Positions 1 to 5,694 of a stretch of 6,022 bases of DNA are shown here, in pieces. The position numbers and the translations under genes are program-made. Location: assembly GCA_947456345.1 (NCBI GenBank), contig CANGQU010000048.1, forward strand, positions 1 through 6,022. The letters are read 5' to 3'. Within the stretch, counting starts at the first letter, position 1. Every line of letters begins with the position of its first letter. Under the pieces are notes generated by a model. The model was not told where the DNA came from. It was given only the letters and a program-made list of their open reading frames with translations, and did not search any database. Source of the DNA: Alphaproteobacteria bacterium (lineage in GTDB: Bacteria > Pseudomonadota > Alphaproteobacteria > SHNJ01).

Positions 1-804
1 ATGTCTTTGCCCTTCCTGCAAATCGATCCCGTCGCCATCGCTATCGGACCGCTGGTCATCCGTTGGTACGCCTTGGCCTATATCGCTGGTATTCTGGGTG
101 GGTTATATTATGCGCGGTATTTATGCCGCCGCTTTCAACCCCGCTTTACCAACGTCATTTTGGACGATGCGATTTTCTGGGCAACCTTGGGTATTATATT
201 TGGCGGGCGCATCGGCTATTGCCTGTTTTACAAACCCGAATATTACTTGATGCAGCCATGGGAAATTTTCTATTTATGGCATGGCGGCATGTCATTCCAT
301 GGCGGGTTTTTGGGCGTGCTATTGGCGATGATCCTATTTGCGCGCCATCGCCGCCTGCCATTTTGGCCGCTGATCGATATTGCCGCCTGCGTGACGCCGA
401 TCGGGCTGGGCTTGGGTAGGATCGCAAACTTTATCAACGGCGAATTATATGGCCGGGTTACCGATGGTTGGTGGGGCATGGTCTTTCCCCATGGTGGTCC
501 CCTGCCCCGCCATCCCAGCCAATTATACCAAGCCGCCCTCGAAGGGCTGGTGATGCTGGCCGTATTGGCGTATCTGGCACACCGTACCCGGATGCTGCAA
601 AAACCGGCCATGGCATCGGGGGTGTTTTTGCTTTTGTACGGCGGCTTTCGCTGTCTGGTCGAATTCGTGCGCGAACCGGATGATTTTTTGGGCTTATTGG
701 CGATGGGGCTGTCGATGGGGCAATGGTTGTCGTTGCCGATGATCTTGGCTGGCTTGTTTTTGATTTACCGCGCGCAGCGAAATCATGCATCCCTGCCGCG
801 CTGA
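1..804 (+). CDS. lgt: Prolipoprotein diacylglyceryl transferase Lgt
   Basis: Lgt is an inner-membrane enzyme. It moves diacylglycerol from phosphatidylglycerol to the lipobox cysteine of prolipoproteins, the first step of lipoprotein maturation. The 267-residue protein has about seven hydrophobic segments (roughly 15-35, 55-75, 97-115, 122-142, 180-195, 205-220 and 237-257). Family motifs are intact: IRWYALAYIAG (20-30), HGGMSFHGG (94-102), GLGRIANFINGELYGR (137-152), HPSQLYQA (171-178) and GGFRCLVEFVREPD (214-227). By motif alignment, H100, R140, N143, E148 and R217 match E. coli H103, R143, N146, E151 and R239. The first base of the window is the A of its ATG, and the N-terminus (LQIDPVAIAIGP) is the usual alphaproteobacterial one, so the start is probably genuine although the upstream RBS cannot be seen. 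Its last 20 nt overlap the next gene. Identification is secure. Confidence 0.97.
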   Translation: MSLPFLQIDPVAIAIGPLVIRWYALAYIAGILGGLYYARYLCRRFQPRFTNVILDDAIFWATLGIIFGGRIGYCLFYKPEYYLMQPWEIFYLWHGGMSFHGGFLGVLLAMILFARHRRLPFWPLIDIAACVTPIGLGLGRIANFINGELYGRVTDGWWGMVFPHGGPLPRHPSQLYQAALEGLVMLAVLAYLAHRTRMLQKPAMASGVFLLLYGGFRCLVEFVREPDDFLGLLAMGLSMGQWLSLPMILAGLFLIYRAQRNHASLPR

Positions 805-1846
805 CATCATTGCCCAGATTCGCGGCCAAGGACCAATTAGCGTTGGCGAGTTCATGCACGCTGCCCTTGGCGGGAAACATGGGTATTACACCAACGCCCC
901 AACACCGTTGGGCCGGTGTGGGGATTTCACCACCGCCCCCGAAATATCCCAATGCTTTGGCGAGTTGCTGGGCCTGTGGGCCGCGTATCAATGGCAAGAC
1001 CTGGTTCTGGATATTGGTTATAAGGGGCCGCTGCATTTGGTGGAATTGGGGCCGGGCCGGGGCACATTGATGGCGGATGCGCTGCGGGCGATTGGAAAAA
1101 CCAAACCCAAACAAACGCCCGAAATTCATTTATGCGAAATCAATCCGCATTTGCGCACAGCGCAACAATCGCTCTTGGCCGGGCATGCGGTAAATTGGAT
1201 TGATGATCTAAACGCCCTGCCACAAAAGCCATGCATCATCATAGCCAATGAATTTTTTGACGCTTTGCCCATCGAACAGGCCGTGTATCATTTGGGCGAA
1301 TGGCGCGAACGCTGCATCGATTATCAAGCGGCCGAGGATCGGTTTTTTTTCACCCCCGGCGCCTTGCTATCACCGAATTTGCGGCCACCGCAAAATGCGA
1401 CACCAGGTGCGGTTTGGGAATACGCCCCTGCCCGTGCAGCGGCGATGCGTCTCACAGCGCAACACGTCGCAAAATATGGCGGTGCGATCGCGATTTTAGA
1501 TTATGGGTATTTGCAACCCGGTTTGGGCGACACCTTACAAGCCCTGCGCCGCCATAGTAGCGTCGAGGCGTTGTCACAACCGGGCCAAGCGGATTTAACG
1601 GCGCATGTGGATTTTCATGCGTTGGGCCAAAGCGCGCACCAAGCGCGGCTGCGCATTGAATTTTGCGGCACCCAAGGCGATTTTTTAAGCGGCCTTGGCA
1701 TCGAACAGCGTGCGCGGCAATTGGTGGAAAACGCAACACCCGCCCAGGCCGAACAAATCATCACTAGTGTTCAGCGGCTGATCGAGCCCGCGCAAATGGG
1801 CGAGCTGTTCAAAGCGCTGACCTTGCGCAGCTTAAAAATGCTTTAG
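785..1846 (+). CDS. Class I SAM-dependent methyltransferase, MidA/NDUFAF7 family
   Basis: This 353-residue protein belongs to the family (Pfam Methyltransf_28, formerly DUF185) of mitochondrial NDUFAF7/MidA. NDUFAF7 methylates an arginine of the complex I subunit NDUFS2. The bacterial substrate is not established, and complex I is only an inference here. Visible motifs are an N-terminal helix with GPISVGEFM (16-24), HGYYT (32-36), GDFTTAPEISQCFGELLGLW (46-65), the SAM-binding loop VELGPGRGTL (86-95), an acidic strand end CEINP (117-121), the family signature NEFFDALP (155-162), AILDYGY (236-242), GDTLQALRRH (248-257), LTAHVDFHAL (271-280) and TQGDFLSGLGIE (296-307). Length is normal. The ATG lies inside lgt in another frame and has no strong Shine-Dalgarno motif, which suggests translational coupling to lgt. 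A run of eight T at 1343-1350 lies inside the gene, but the frame continues through it. Confidence 0.93.
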   Translation: MHPCRADIIAQIRGQGPISVGEFMHAALGGKHGYYTNAPTPLGRCGDFTTAPEISQCFGELLGLWAAYQWQDLVLDIGYKGPLHLVELGPGRGTLMADALRAIGKTKPKQTPEIHLCEINPHLRTAQQSLLAGHAVNWIDDLNALPQKPCIIIANEFFDALPIEQAVYHLGEWRERCIDYQAAEDRFFFTPGALLSPNLRPPQNATPGAVWEYAPARAAAMRLTAQHVAKYGGAIAILDYGYLQPGLGDTLQALRRHSSVEALSQPGQADLTAHVDFHALGQSAHQARLRIEFCGTQGDFLSGLGIEQRARQLVENATPAQAEQIITSVQRLIEPAQMGELFKALTLRSLKML

Positions 1847-1916
1847 GGCTTGGTCTAATCCCGCTAGAAATGTATGTAAGTGTTTAACCGCAATTTCGTA
1901 GGCATATCTAAATTGT

Positions 1917-1995
1917 GTCACCCCCGCGCAGGCGGGGGTCCATTTAAAAAAGCAAATGGATCCCCGACAAATGTTGCCGCATTTTCGGGGATGAC
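1917..1995. repeat. Composite palindromic element of two inverted REP-like units
   Basis: Unit 1 (1917-1945, plus strand) and unit 2 (1954-1995, minus strand) share the form GTCAYCCCCG, then a variable loop, then GGGGRTCCATTT. Each folds alone: 1920-1927 pairs perfectly with 1932-1939 around GCAG, and 1961-1967 pairs with 1985-1991. The two units also pair with each other, outer ends 9 of 10 and inner ends (1934-1945 with 1954-1965) 11 of 12. Short palindromes built on GTCATCCCCG and its complement are common dispersed repeats in many proteobacterial genomes. It fills the gap between the methyltransferase gene and pgeF. It could slow or end transcription there, but no clear T-tract follows, so I do not call it a terminator. 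Confidence 0.8.
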
Positions 1996-2038
1996 AGTGA
2001 TGAAGTGATTTTATTCTAGAAGCACAGGGTATACTCCT

Positions 2039-2818
2039 ATGACCGATTTTTTGACGCATCCCCTATTATCCGCGCACCACGCCATCGGCCACGGGTTTTT
2101 CACCCGCCAAGGCGGGGTCAGCGACGGTATTTACCACAGCCTGAATTGCGGCCTGGGCACCGCCGACGACCCCGCCAAGGTGGCACAAAACCGCAACGCC
2201 GTGCTTGGCGCGTTGTCAGCCCCCAGCGCACAGCTGATCACCCTGTATCAGATCCATTCCAACCACTGTTTTATCCTGCGCGATCCGGGCCATCTTCCCG
2301 ATTGGCAAAAAGATCGTGGTGATGCTTTGGTTACCAACTTGCCGGGCATGGCGCTGGGCGTTTTAACCGCCGATTGCGCACCGATTTTGTTTTATGATCC
2401 CATAGCCCGCGTTATTGGGGCGGCGCATGCGGGCTGGCGCGGGGCGATGAACGGGATTCTAGCATCGACCGTACGCGCGATGGGCGATTTGGGCAGCAAA
2501 CCCGGCGATATTATCGCTGTCATCGGCCCCTGTATCGCGCAACCTTCGTACGAGGTGGATGCGGCCTATCGGCAGGGGTTTATTACGCAAAATCCTGCAC
2601 ACGAAGTGTTTTTCCGTGCTGGCAGCCGACCAGAACATTACCTATTCGACCTGCCCGGCTATGTGCTGGCGCAATTGCTGTCGCTGCGTTTGGGTGCGGT
2701 CGATCATTTGCCGTATGACACTTGTACCGATCCGATGCGATTCTATAGCTATCGCCGCACCACCTTGGCGGGCGGCGGGGATTACGGGCGGCAGATTTCG
2801 GCCATTGTCCTGCGTTAA
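2039..2818 (+). CDS. pgeF: Laccase-domain multicopper-like enzyme PgeF (YfiH/YlmD family)
   Basis: The family (Pfam Cu-oxidase_4; E. coli YfiH, human LACC1/FAMIN) was first called polyphenol oxidase. It is now linked to purine nucleoside cleavage and deamination and, in E. coli, to keeping wrong residues out of peptidoglycan. The protein has 259 residues and no signal peptide, so it should be cytoplasmic. Motifs in order are GHGFFTRQGGVSDG (17-30), LYQIHSN (69-75), GDALVTN (94-100), TADCAPILFYD (110-120), AAHAGWRGA (128-136), IGPCI (162-166), YEVD (171-174), DTCTD (227-231) and FYSYRR (235-240). H73, C113 and H130 are the expected metal ligands, matching YfiH H71, C107 and H124. An AGGG at 2026-2029 sits 9 nt before the ATG as a modest RBS. 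The upstream neighbours are the usual alphaproteobacterial partners. Family is secure; the physiological substrate here is not. Confidence 0.94.
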   Translation: MTDFLTHPLLSAHHAIGHGFFTRQGGVSDGIYHSLNCGLGTADDPAKVAQNRNAVLGALSAPSAQLITLYQIHSNHCFILRDPGHLPDWQKDRGDALVTNLPGMALGVLTADCAPILFYDPIARVIGAAHAGWRGAMNGILASTVRAMGDLGSKPGDIIAVIGPCIAQPSYEVDAAYRQGFITQNPAHEVFFRAGSRPEHYLFDLPGYVLAQLLSLRLGAVDHLPYDTCTDPMRFYSYRRTTLAGGGDYGRQISAIVLR

Positions 2819-2829
2819 CCCTGCCACCC

Positions 2830-2858
2830 TTTACACCCGTATGCCGTCCTGATATATT
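2830..2858 (+). promoter_or_regulatory. Sigma70-type promoter for prs
   Basis: A TTTACA -35 box (2830-2835) and a TATATT -10 box (2853-2858) are separated by exactly 17 nt in the 73-bp gap between pgeF and prs. Both are one mismatch from consensus. Transcription would start near 2865, giving a 5' UTR of about 27 nt. This implies prs can be transcribed independently of the lgt-pgeF block. Confidence 0.7.
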
Positions 2859-2879
2859 GCGCCGCAAACAAACCCGCGC

Positions 2880-2883
2880 AGGA
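2880..2883 (+). promoter_or_regulatory. Ribosome binding site that fixes the prs start
   Basis: AGGA lies 8 nt before the ATG at 2892. It overlaps an earlier in-frame ATG at 2883, which would then have no RBS of its own. This favours 2892, which also gives the standard family N-terminus [12 protein letters not shown]. Confidence 0.75.
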
Positions 2884-2891
2884 TGGGCATA

Positions 2892-3827
2892 ATGAAAATA
2901 GTGGCTGGCAACTCCAACCGACCCCTGGCCAACGCGATTGCGGATTATTTGCAATCGCCCTTGACCGACGCCAGTGTTAAGCGTTTTGCCGATATGGAAG
3001 TGTTCGTGGAAATCCACGAAAACGTGCGCGGCGAAGATGTATTCGTCGTACAATCCACGTCTTATCCCGCCAACGATCACGTCATGGAATTGCTGGTGAT
3101 TATGGATGCGTTGCGCCGTTCCTCGGCCAAGCGGATCACCGCCGTGATCCCGTATTATGGCTATGCCCGCCAAGATCGTAAATCCACCCCCCGCACGCCG
3201 ATTTCCGCCAAGCTGATGGCGAATTTGATTTCAACCGCCGGGGCCGACCGTGTGCTCACCCTGGATCTGCATGCGGCGCAAATCCAAGGTTTTTTCGATA
3301 TCCCGACCGACAACCTGATTGCGTTTCCGGTGTTTGTCAAAGATATCAAAGATAATTTTCCCGATTCCGGCAATTTGTTGTTCGTCTCGCCCGATGTCGG
3401 CGGCGTGGGCCGCACCCGCGCCTTTGCTCGCAAATTGGATGCCGATTTGGCGATTATCGATAAGCGCCGCGAACGCGCCGGGGTGTCCGAGGTGATGAAT
3501 ATCATCGGCGACGTCAAAGGCCGGGATTGCATTTTGGTGGACGATATCGTCGATTCCGCTGGCACGTTGTGCAATGCTGCAACGGCATTGATGGATGCAG
3601 GTGCCAAATCGGTGAATGCTTATGTCACCCATGGCGTATTTTCGGGCGGGGCGGTGGCACGGATCACCAGCAGTCCAATCGCCCAGATGGTCACCACCAA
3701 TTCGATCCAACCGACCGAAGCCGTGCGCGTGGCGCACAACATCCGGCAAATCAATATCGCCAATTTATTAGGCGAAGCGATCCGCCGCATCACCGAAGAA
3801 CGCAGCGTTTCCAGCCTGTTTGATTAG
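2892..3827 (+). CDS. prs: Ribose-phosphate pyrophosphokinase (PRPP synthetase)
   Basis: Prs transfers pyrophosphate from ATP to ribose 5-phosphate, making PRPP for purine, pyrimidine, NAD, histidine and tryptophan synthesis in the cytoplasm. The 311-residue length is typical of class I enzymes. Motifs are intact: [10 protein letters not shown] (32-41), the ATP-site flexible loop YARQDRKS (91-98), PRTPISAKL (100-108), the metal and ribose-phosphate region [15 protein letters not shown] (124-138), [13 protein letters not shown] (167-179), DKRR (190-193), and the PRPP-binding loop [13 protein letters not shown] (214-226). The C-terminus SSLFD is the usual family end. ATG 2892 was chosen over ATG 2883 because of the Shine-Dalgarno motif and family alignment. 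It has its own promoter. Its stop overlaps by 4 nt the end of a possible convergent minus-strand frame. Confidence 0.98.
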   Translation: MKIVAGNSNRPLANAIADYLQSPLTDASVKRFADMEVFVEIHENVRGEDVFVVQSTSYPANDHVMELLVIMDALRRSSAKRITAVIPYYGYARQDRKSTPRTPISAKLMANLISTAGADRVLTLDLHAAQIQGFFDIPTDNLIAFPVFVKDIKDNFPDSGNLLFVSPDVGGVGRTRAFARKLDADLAIIDKRRERAGVSEVMNIIGDVKGRDCILVDDIVDSAGTLCNAATALMDAGAKSVNAYVTHGVFSGGAVARITSSPIAQMVTTNSIQPTEAVRVAHNIRQINIANLLGEAIRRITEERSVSSLFD

Positions 3828-4132
3828 CGCTGCGGCTGATATTTCCTTAATACTGCGGTTAAAACCGACCGGAGAGATTTTTTATCTCTGCATTTTGCCG
3901 CTGCTACAAAATCGTCAGCGATCAGGCTGATCGTCCCTACCACTGCGCCCGGACCATTGGCACAGGACAACATCATAGCCGTTGCAACAATTCTTAGCCT
4001 GTATATTGCGGCCGTGCTATTAAGGTTTAATTCCTGCGTAAGGCGTGTTTGCAGCCTATCGCCAGCTTGAATCATCTCGCCATTTGCGGCGCAGCTGCCA
4101 CCAGTGAATTCAGGCACATTATATGCTTTCAT
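3824..4132 (-). CDS. Possible orphan small protein, function unknown
   Basis: This open frame of 102 codons fills most of the gap after prs and ends tail-to-tail with it. I do not recognise the protein. It starts MKAYNVPEF, has a largely hydrophobic middle (about 38-75, with ATAMMLS and [14 protein letters not shown]), and ends in a basic tail (about 79-102). No catalytic motif or signal peptide is clear. There is no good Shine-Dalgarno motif: only AAAGA precedes the ATG. AT-rich TATATA lies immediately upstream on the minus strand and could be a -10 box, but no matching -35 is convincing. It uses AGG (three times), AGA (twice), CTA and ATA, which are rare in the flanking genes. That fits either recent acquisition or a chance frame. 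An internal start at codon 20 is also possible. Confidence 0.38.
   Translation of the reverse strand: MKAYNVPEFTGGSCAANGEMIQAGDRLQTRLTQELNLNSTAAIYRLRIVATAMMLSCANGPGAVVGTISLIADDFVAAAKCRDKKSLRSVLTAVLRKYQPQR
3856..3889 (+). terminator. Two weak hairpins after prs, tentative terminator
   Basis: The first hairpin pairs CGGT (3856-3859) with ACCG (3864-3867). The second pairs AGAGAT (3873-3878) with ATCTCT (3884-3889) around a T5 loop, and GCATTTTG follows. Both stems are short and the downstream T-run is only four long. They begin about 30 nt after the prs stop, where a terminator would be expected, but both lie inside the possible minus-strand frame. Confidence 0.25.
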
Positions 4133-4182
4133 TCTTTATATATAGGGCACTTAAGTAACAATTTAATGACTACAAAAACTGC

Positions 4183-4211
4183 TTGGCAAAAGTCATAAAA
4201 TGACCTATAAC
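4183..4211 (+). promoter_or_regulatory. Sigma70-type promoter for rplY-pth-ychF
   Basis: A TTGGCA -35 box (4183-4188) and a TATAAC -10 box (4206-4211) are separated by 17 nt. Each has one mismatch to consensus. The predicted start near 4218 leaves a leader of about 117 nt before rplY. A second, weaker pair downstream (CTGCCA at 4224-4229 and TATAAA at 4247-4252, also 17 nt apart) could be an alternative start. Confidence 0.62.
4192..4204. promoter_or_regulatory. Operator-like palindrome inside the rplY promoter spacer
   Basis: GTCAT, AAA and ATGAC form a perfect 5+3+5 inverted repeat lying exactly between the -35 and -10 boxes. A third ATGAC half-site is at 4166-4170, upstream of the -35. 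A protein bound here would block RNA polymerase. No regulator is known to me for this motif, and a 10-bp palindrome in AT-rich DNA can arise by chance. Confidence 0.3.
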
Positions 4212-4217
4212 CCCTTT

Positions 4218-4334
4218 CATCCGCTGCCACCCCTGGAGGGCGCGGGTATAAATAACAGCGATAAAGTCAGGGGGCTATGAACGCGGCAATATCGCCGCCT
4301 GCTCCCATTTTGTCCGTAACCGTTGGAGCAGATT
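4218..4334 (+). other. Predicted 5' leader of rplY mRNA, with hairpin
   Basis: This is the untranslated stretch implied by the promoter. It contains a GC-rich hairpin, GCGGC (4283-4287) with GCCGC (4294-4298), around a 6-nt loop. It also has a GGAGGG (4235-4240) with no start codon close behind it, and a short frame from ATG 4277 preceded by AGGGGG (see findings). There is no T-tract after the hairpin, so it is not a standard attenuator. I do not recognise any known riboswitch or ribosomal-protein leader motif. Confidence 0.35.
4325..4328 (+). promoter_or_regulatory. Ribosome binding site that fixes the rplY start
   Basis: GGAG lies 6 nt before ATG 4335. The frame is open back to a TTG at 4323, but that TTG overlaps this motif, so 4335 is the better start and gives the normal L25 N-terminus. 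Confidence 0.8.
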
Positions 4335-5063
4335 ATGACCAAAGTTTTAAATCTAGCCGCTGAAAACCGCGCCGCTATCGGCAAAGGCGGCTCGCGCGCC
4401 ATTCGCCGCGAGAAAAAAATGCCTGCCGTGATCTATGGCGACAAAAAAGCGCCGATCACCATCACCGTCAATCCGATGGAATTCAATAAATTGTTTTTCG
4501 CCGGTAATTTTTTCACCAAATTGGTCGACATCAAAGTAGACGGCCAAACCATCCGCGTTTTGCCGCGCGATGTACAAATCCATCCTGTCAACGATCAGCC
4601 GCTGCACGCCGATTTCCTGCGCGTATCGGATAAAACCAAAATCCGCGTGGCGATTCCGATCCATGTGAAAAACGAAGCGAAATGCCCGGGCTTGAAAAAA
4701 GGCGGCGTATTGAACTTGGTCGTGCATGAAATCGAAGTCATGTGCTTGGCCAGCGACATCCCCGAATATTTCGAAATCGACGTGGAGCCGATGGATATCA
4801 ATCAATCGGTACATTTAAACCAGCTGAAACTGCCTGCGAATGTCACCCCGACCGCGCGCGATCTGGAAATGACCGTATTGGCCATCAACCCGCCGACCGT
4901 GGTCAAAGATGAAAACCCGGCAGCTGCGGCTGCAGCAGCGGCTCCGGCTGATGGTGCGGCGGCTCCGGCTGCGGGTGCAGCAGCACCGGCGGCGGGCAAA
5001 GATGCCAAAGCGGCCGCCCCGGCAGCTGGCAAGGATGCCAAAGCGGCCCCAGCCAAAAAATAA
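4335..5063 (+). CDS. rplY: 50S ribosomal protein L25, long CTC/TL5 form (bL25)
   Basis: bL25 binds 5S rRNA in the central protuberance of the large subunit. The 242-residue protein is the long form: an N-terminal L25 domain (about 5-95) followed by a TL5/CTC beta domain (about 100-190). Characteristic stretches are GKGGSRAIRREKKMPAVIYG (16-35), LPRDVQIHPVNDQPLHADFL (76-95), KKGGVLNLVVHEIEV (121-135) and the later PMDINQSVHLNQLKLP (152-167). From about residue 194 the chain is a low-complexity Ala/Pro/Gly/Lys tail ending AKK, with one 11-residue unit repeated exactly. Such tails are common in alphaproteobacterial L25 and probably disordered. It leads the likely rplY-pth-ychF unit, consistent with a translation role. 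Confidence 0.97.
   Translation: MTKVLNLAAENRAAIGKGGSRAIRREKKMPAVIYGDKKAPITITVNPMEFNKLFFAGNFFTKLVDIKVDGQTIRVLPRDVQIHPVNDQPLHADFLRVSDKTKIRVAIPIHVKNEAKCPGLKKGGVLNLVVHEIEVMCLASDIPEYFEIDVEPMDINQSVHLNQLKLPANVTPTARDLEMTVLAINPPTVVKDENPAAAAAAAAPADGAAAPAAGAAAPAAGKDAKAAAPAAGKDAKAAPAKK
4983..5048 (+). repeat. Tandem 33-bp duplication in the L25 tail
   Basis: Two adjacent 33-bp units (4983-5015 and 5016-5048) encode the same 11 residues, APAAGKDAKAA, at L25 positions 217-227 and 228-238. They differ at four bases, all third codon positions. The duplication is in frame and lies wholly within the disordered tail. Confidence 0.85.
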
Positions 5064-5140
5064 GGGCTTAGGGCATAGGGAATAGGGTATAGTTTAGCGC
5101 TTGCCCACCCCTATGCCCTATAACCTATACCCTATGCCCT
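5063..5140. repeat. Heptamer tandem repeats in inverted orientation at the rplY-pth junction
   Basis: From 5063 there are four 7-bp units: AGGGCTT, AGGGCAT, AGGGAAT and AGGGTAT. From 5111 there are four in the opposite sense: CTATGCC, CTATAAC, CTATACC and CTATGCC. The arms 5070-5092 and 5118-5140 are inverted repeats with 21 of 23 positions matching, around a 25-nt loop. The array begins on the last base of the rplY stop codon and runs past the pth start. As RNA it would form a long, mostly AU/GC-mixed hairpin. It has no T-tract and does not look like a terminator. Confidence 0.88.
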
Positions 5141-5694
5141 CACTGATCATCGGCCTTGGCAATCCCGGCGCGGCTTATGCCCGCAACCGGCATAATATCG
5201 GCTTTATCCTGGCCGAGGGGTTGGCGGCGCGCTATCGCCTCTCCGGGCCCAAGCAAAAATTCTCGGCCGAGGTTTATACGGGCCGCATCGGCAATCATGA
5301 TGCGATTGTGGCCCTGCCCCAGACCTTTATGAATCTATCGGGGGATGCGGTTGGCAATTTGGCGCGGTTTTACAAAATTCCACCGGCACAAATTCGCGTA
5401 TTGCACGATGAATTGGATTTGCCGCCCGGCAAGATCAAAACCAAATTGGGTGGCGGTGCAGCGGGGCATAACGGCTTGAAATCCATCGATGGGCATATCG
5501 GCCAAGATTATCATCGCTTGCGTTTTGGCATTGGCCATCCGGGTGATAAAAATCTGGTTAGCGATTATGTGCTGCATGATTTCGCCAAATCTGAATTGGA
5601 TCTAGCCGCCAAAACCATTCCAGCAATTATCGACAATTTCGCGCTGTGGCTGGATGGCAATGACAAAGAATTTATAGAAAAGGTGAACATATGA
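5134..5694 (+). CDS. pth: Peptidyl-tRNA hydrolase
   Basis: Pth cleaves the ester bond of peptidyl-tRNAs dropped by the ribosome, recycling tRNA; it is usually essential in bacteria. From ATG 5134 the product is 186 residues, close to the 194 of E. coli. Key residues are present: N10 in GLGNPG (7-12), catalytic H20 in NRHNIGF (18-24), N67 in FMNLSG (65-70), D92 in [10 protein letters not shown] (91-100) and N113 in GHNGLKS (111-117), followed by [10 protein letters not shown] (128-137). ATG 5134 was chosen because [12 protein letters not shown] matches the family N-terminus. ATG 5113 and TTG 5101 are in frame upstream and would add repeat-derived residues. None of the three has a good Shine-Dalgarno motif, and the chosen start lies in the arm of an inverted repeat. 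The stop overlaps ychF by 3 nt (ATGA), implying coupling. Confidence 0.95.
   Translation: MPSLIIGLGNPGAAYARNRHNIGFILAEGLAARYRLSGPKQKFSAEVYTGRIGNHDAIVALPQTFMNLSGDAVGNLARFYKIPPAQIRVLHDELDLPPGKIKTKLGGGAAGHNGLKSIDGHIGQDYHRLRFGIGHPGDKNLVSDYVLHDFAKSELDLAAKTIPAIIDNFALWLDGNDKEFIEKVNI

Noticed and set aside
458..1129. Long minus-strand open frame across the lgt-methyltransferase junction (223 codons)
   Set aside because: It is antisense to two genes with complete family motifs, and its translation is rich in Pro/Arg/Ser with no recognisable domain.
1343..1350. Run of eight T in the methyltransferase gene, a possible frameshift or slippage site
   Set aside because: All downstream motifs (LDYGY, TAHVDF, TQGDF) continue in the same frame as the upstream motifs, so the gene is intact as sequenced.
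1847..1916. Possible promoter (TTGGTC at 1850, TATGTA at 1873) after the methyltransferase gene
   Set aside because: The -10 matches only three of six consensus bases, and the palindromic element lies between it and pgeF.
2030..2035. TATACT just before the pgeF start as a -10 box for a leaderless transcript
   Set aside because: No convincing -35 lies 16-18 nt upstream, and an AGGG at a workable distance supports ordinary initiation.
2883..2891. Earlier in-frame ATG for prs, adding MGI
   Set aside because: It overlaps the only Shine-Dalgarno motif and departs from the standard Prs N-terminus.
2583..3173. Minus-strand open frame of 196 codons over the end of pgeF and the start of prs
   Set aside because: It lies opposite two conserved genes and across the prs promoter; no family motif is visible.
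4217..4402. Minus-strand 61-codon frame over the rplY leader
   Set aside because: It overlaps the rplY promoter leader and N-terminus antisense, with no domain and no RBS that I can see.
4353..4814. Minus-strand open frame of 153 codons within rplY
   Set aside because: It is a mirror of the L25 coding sequence with an unlikely composition (many Phe, His and Asp), as expected from antisense of a Lys/Ile/Val-rich gene.
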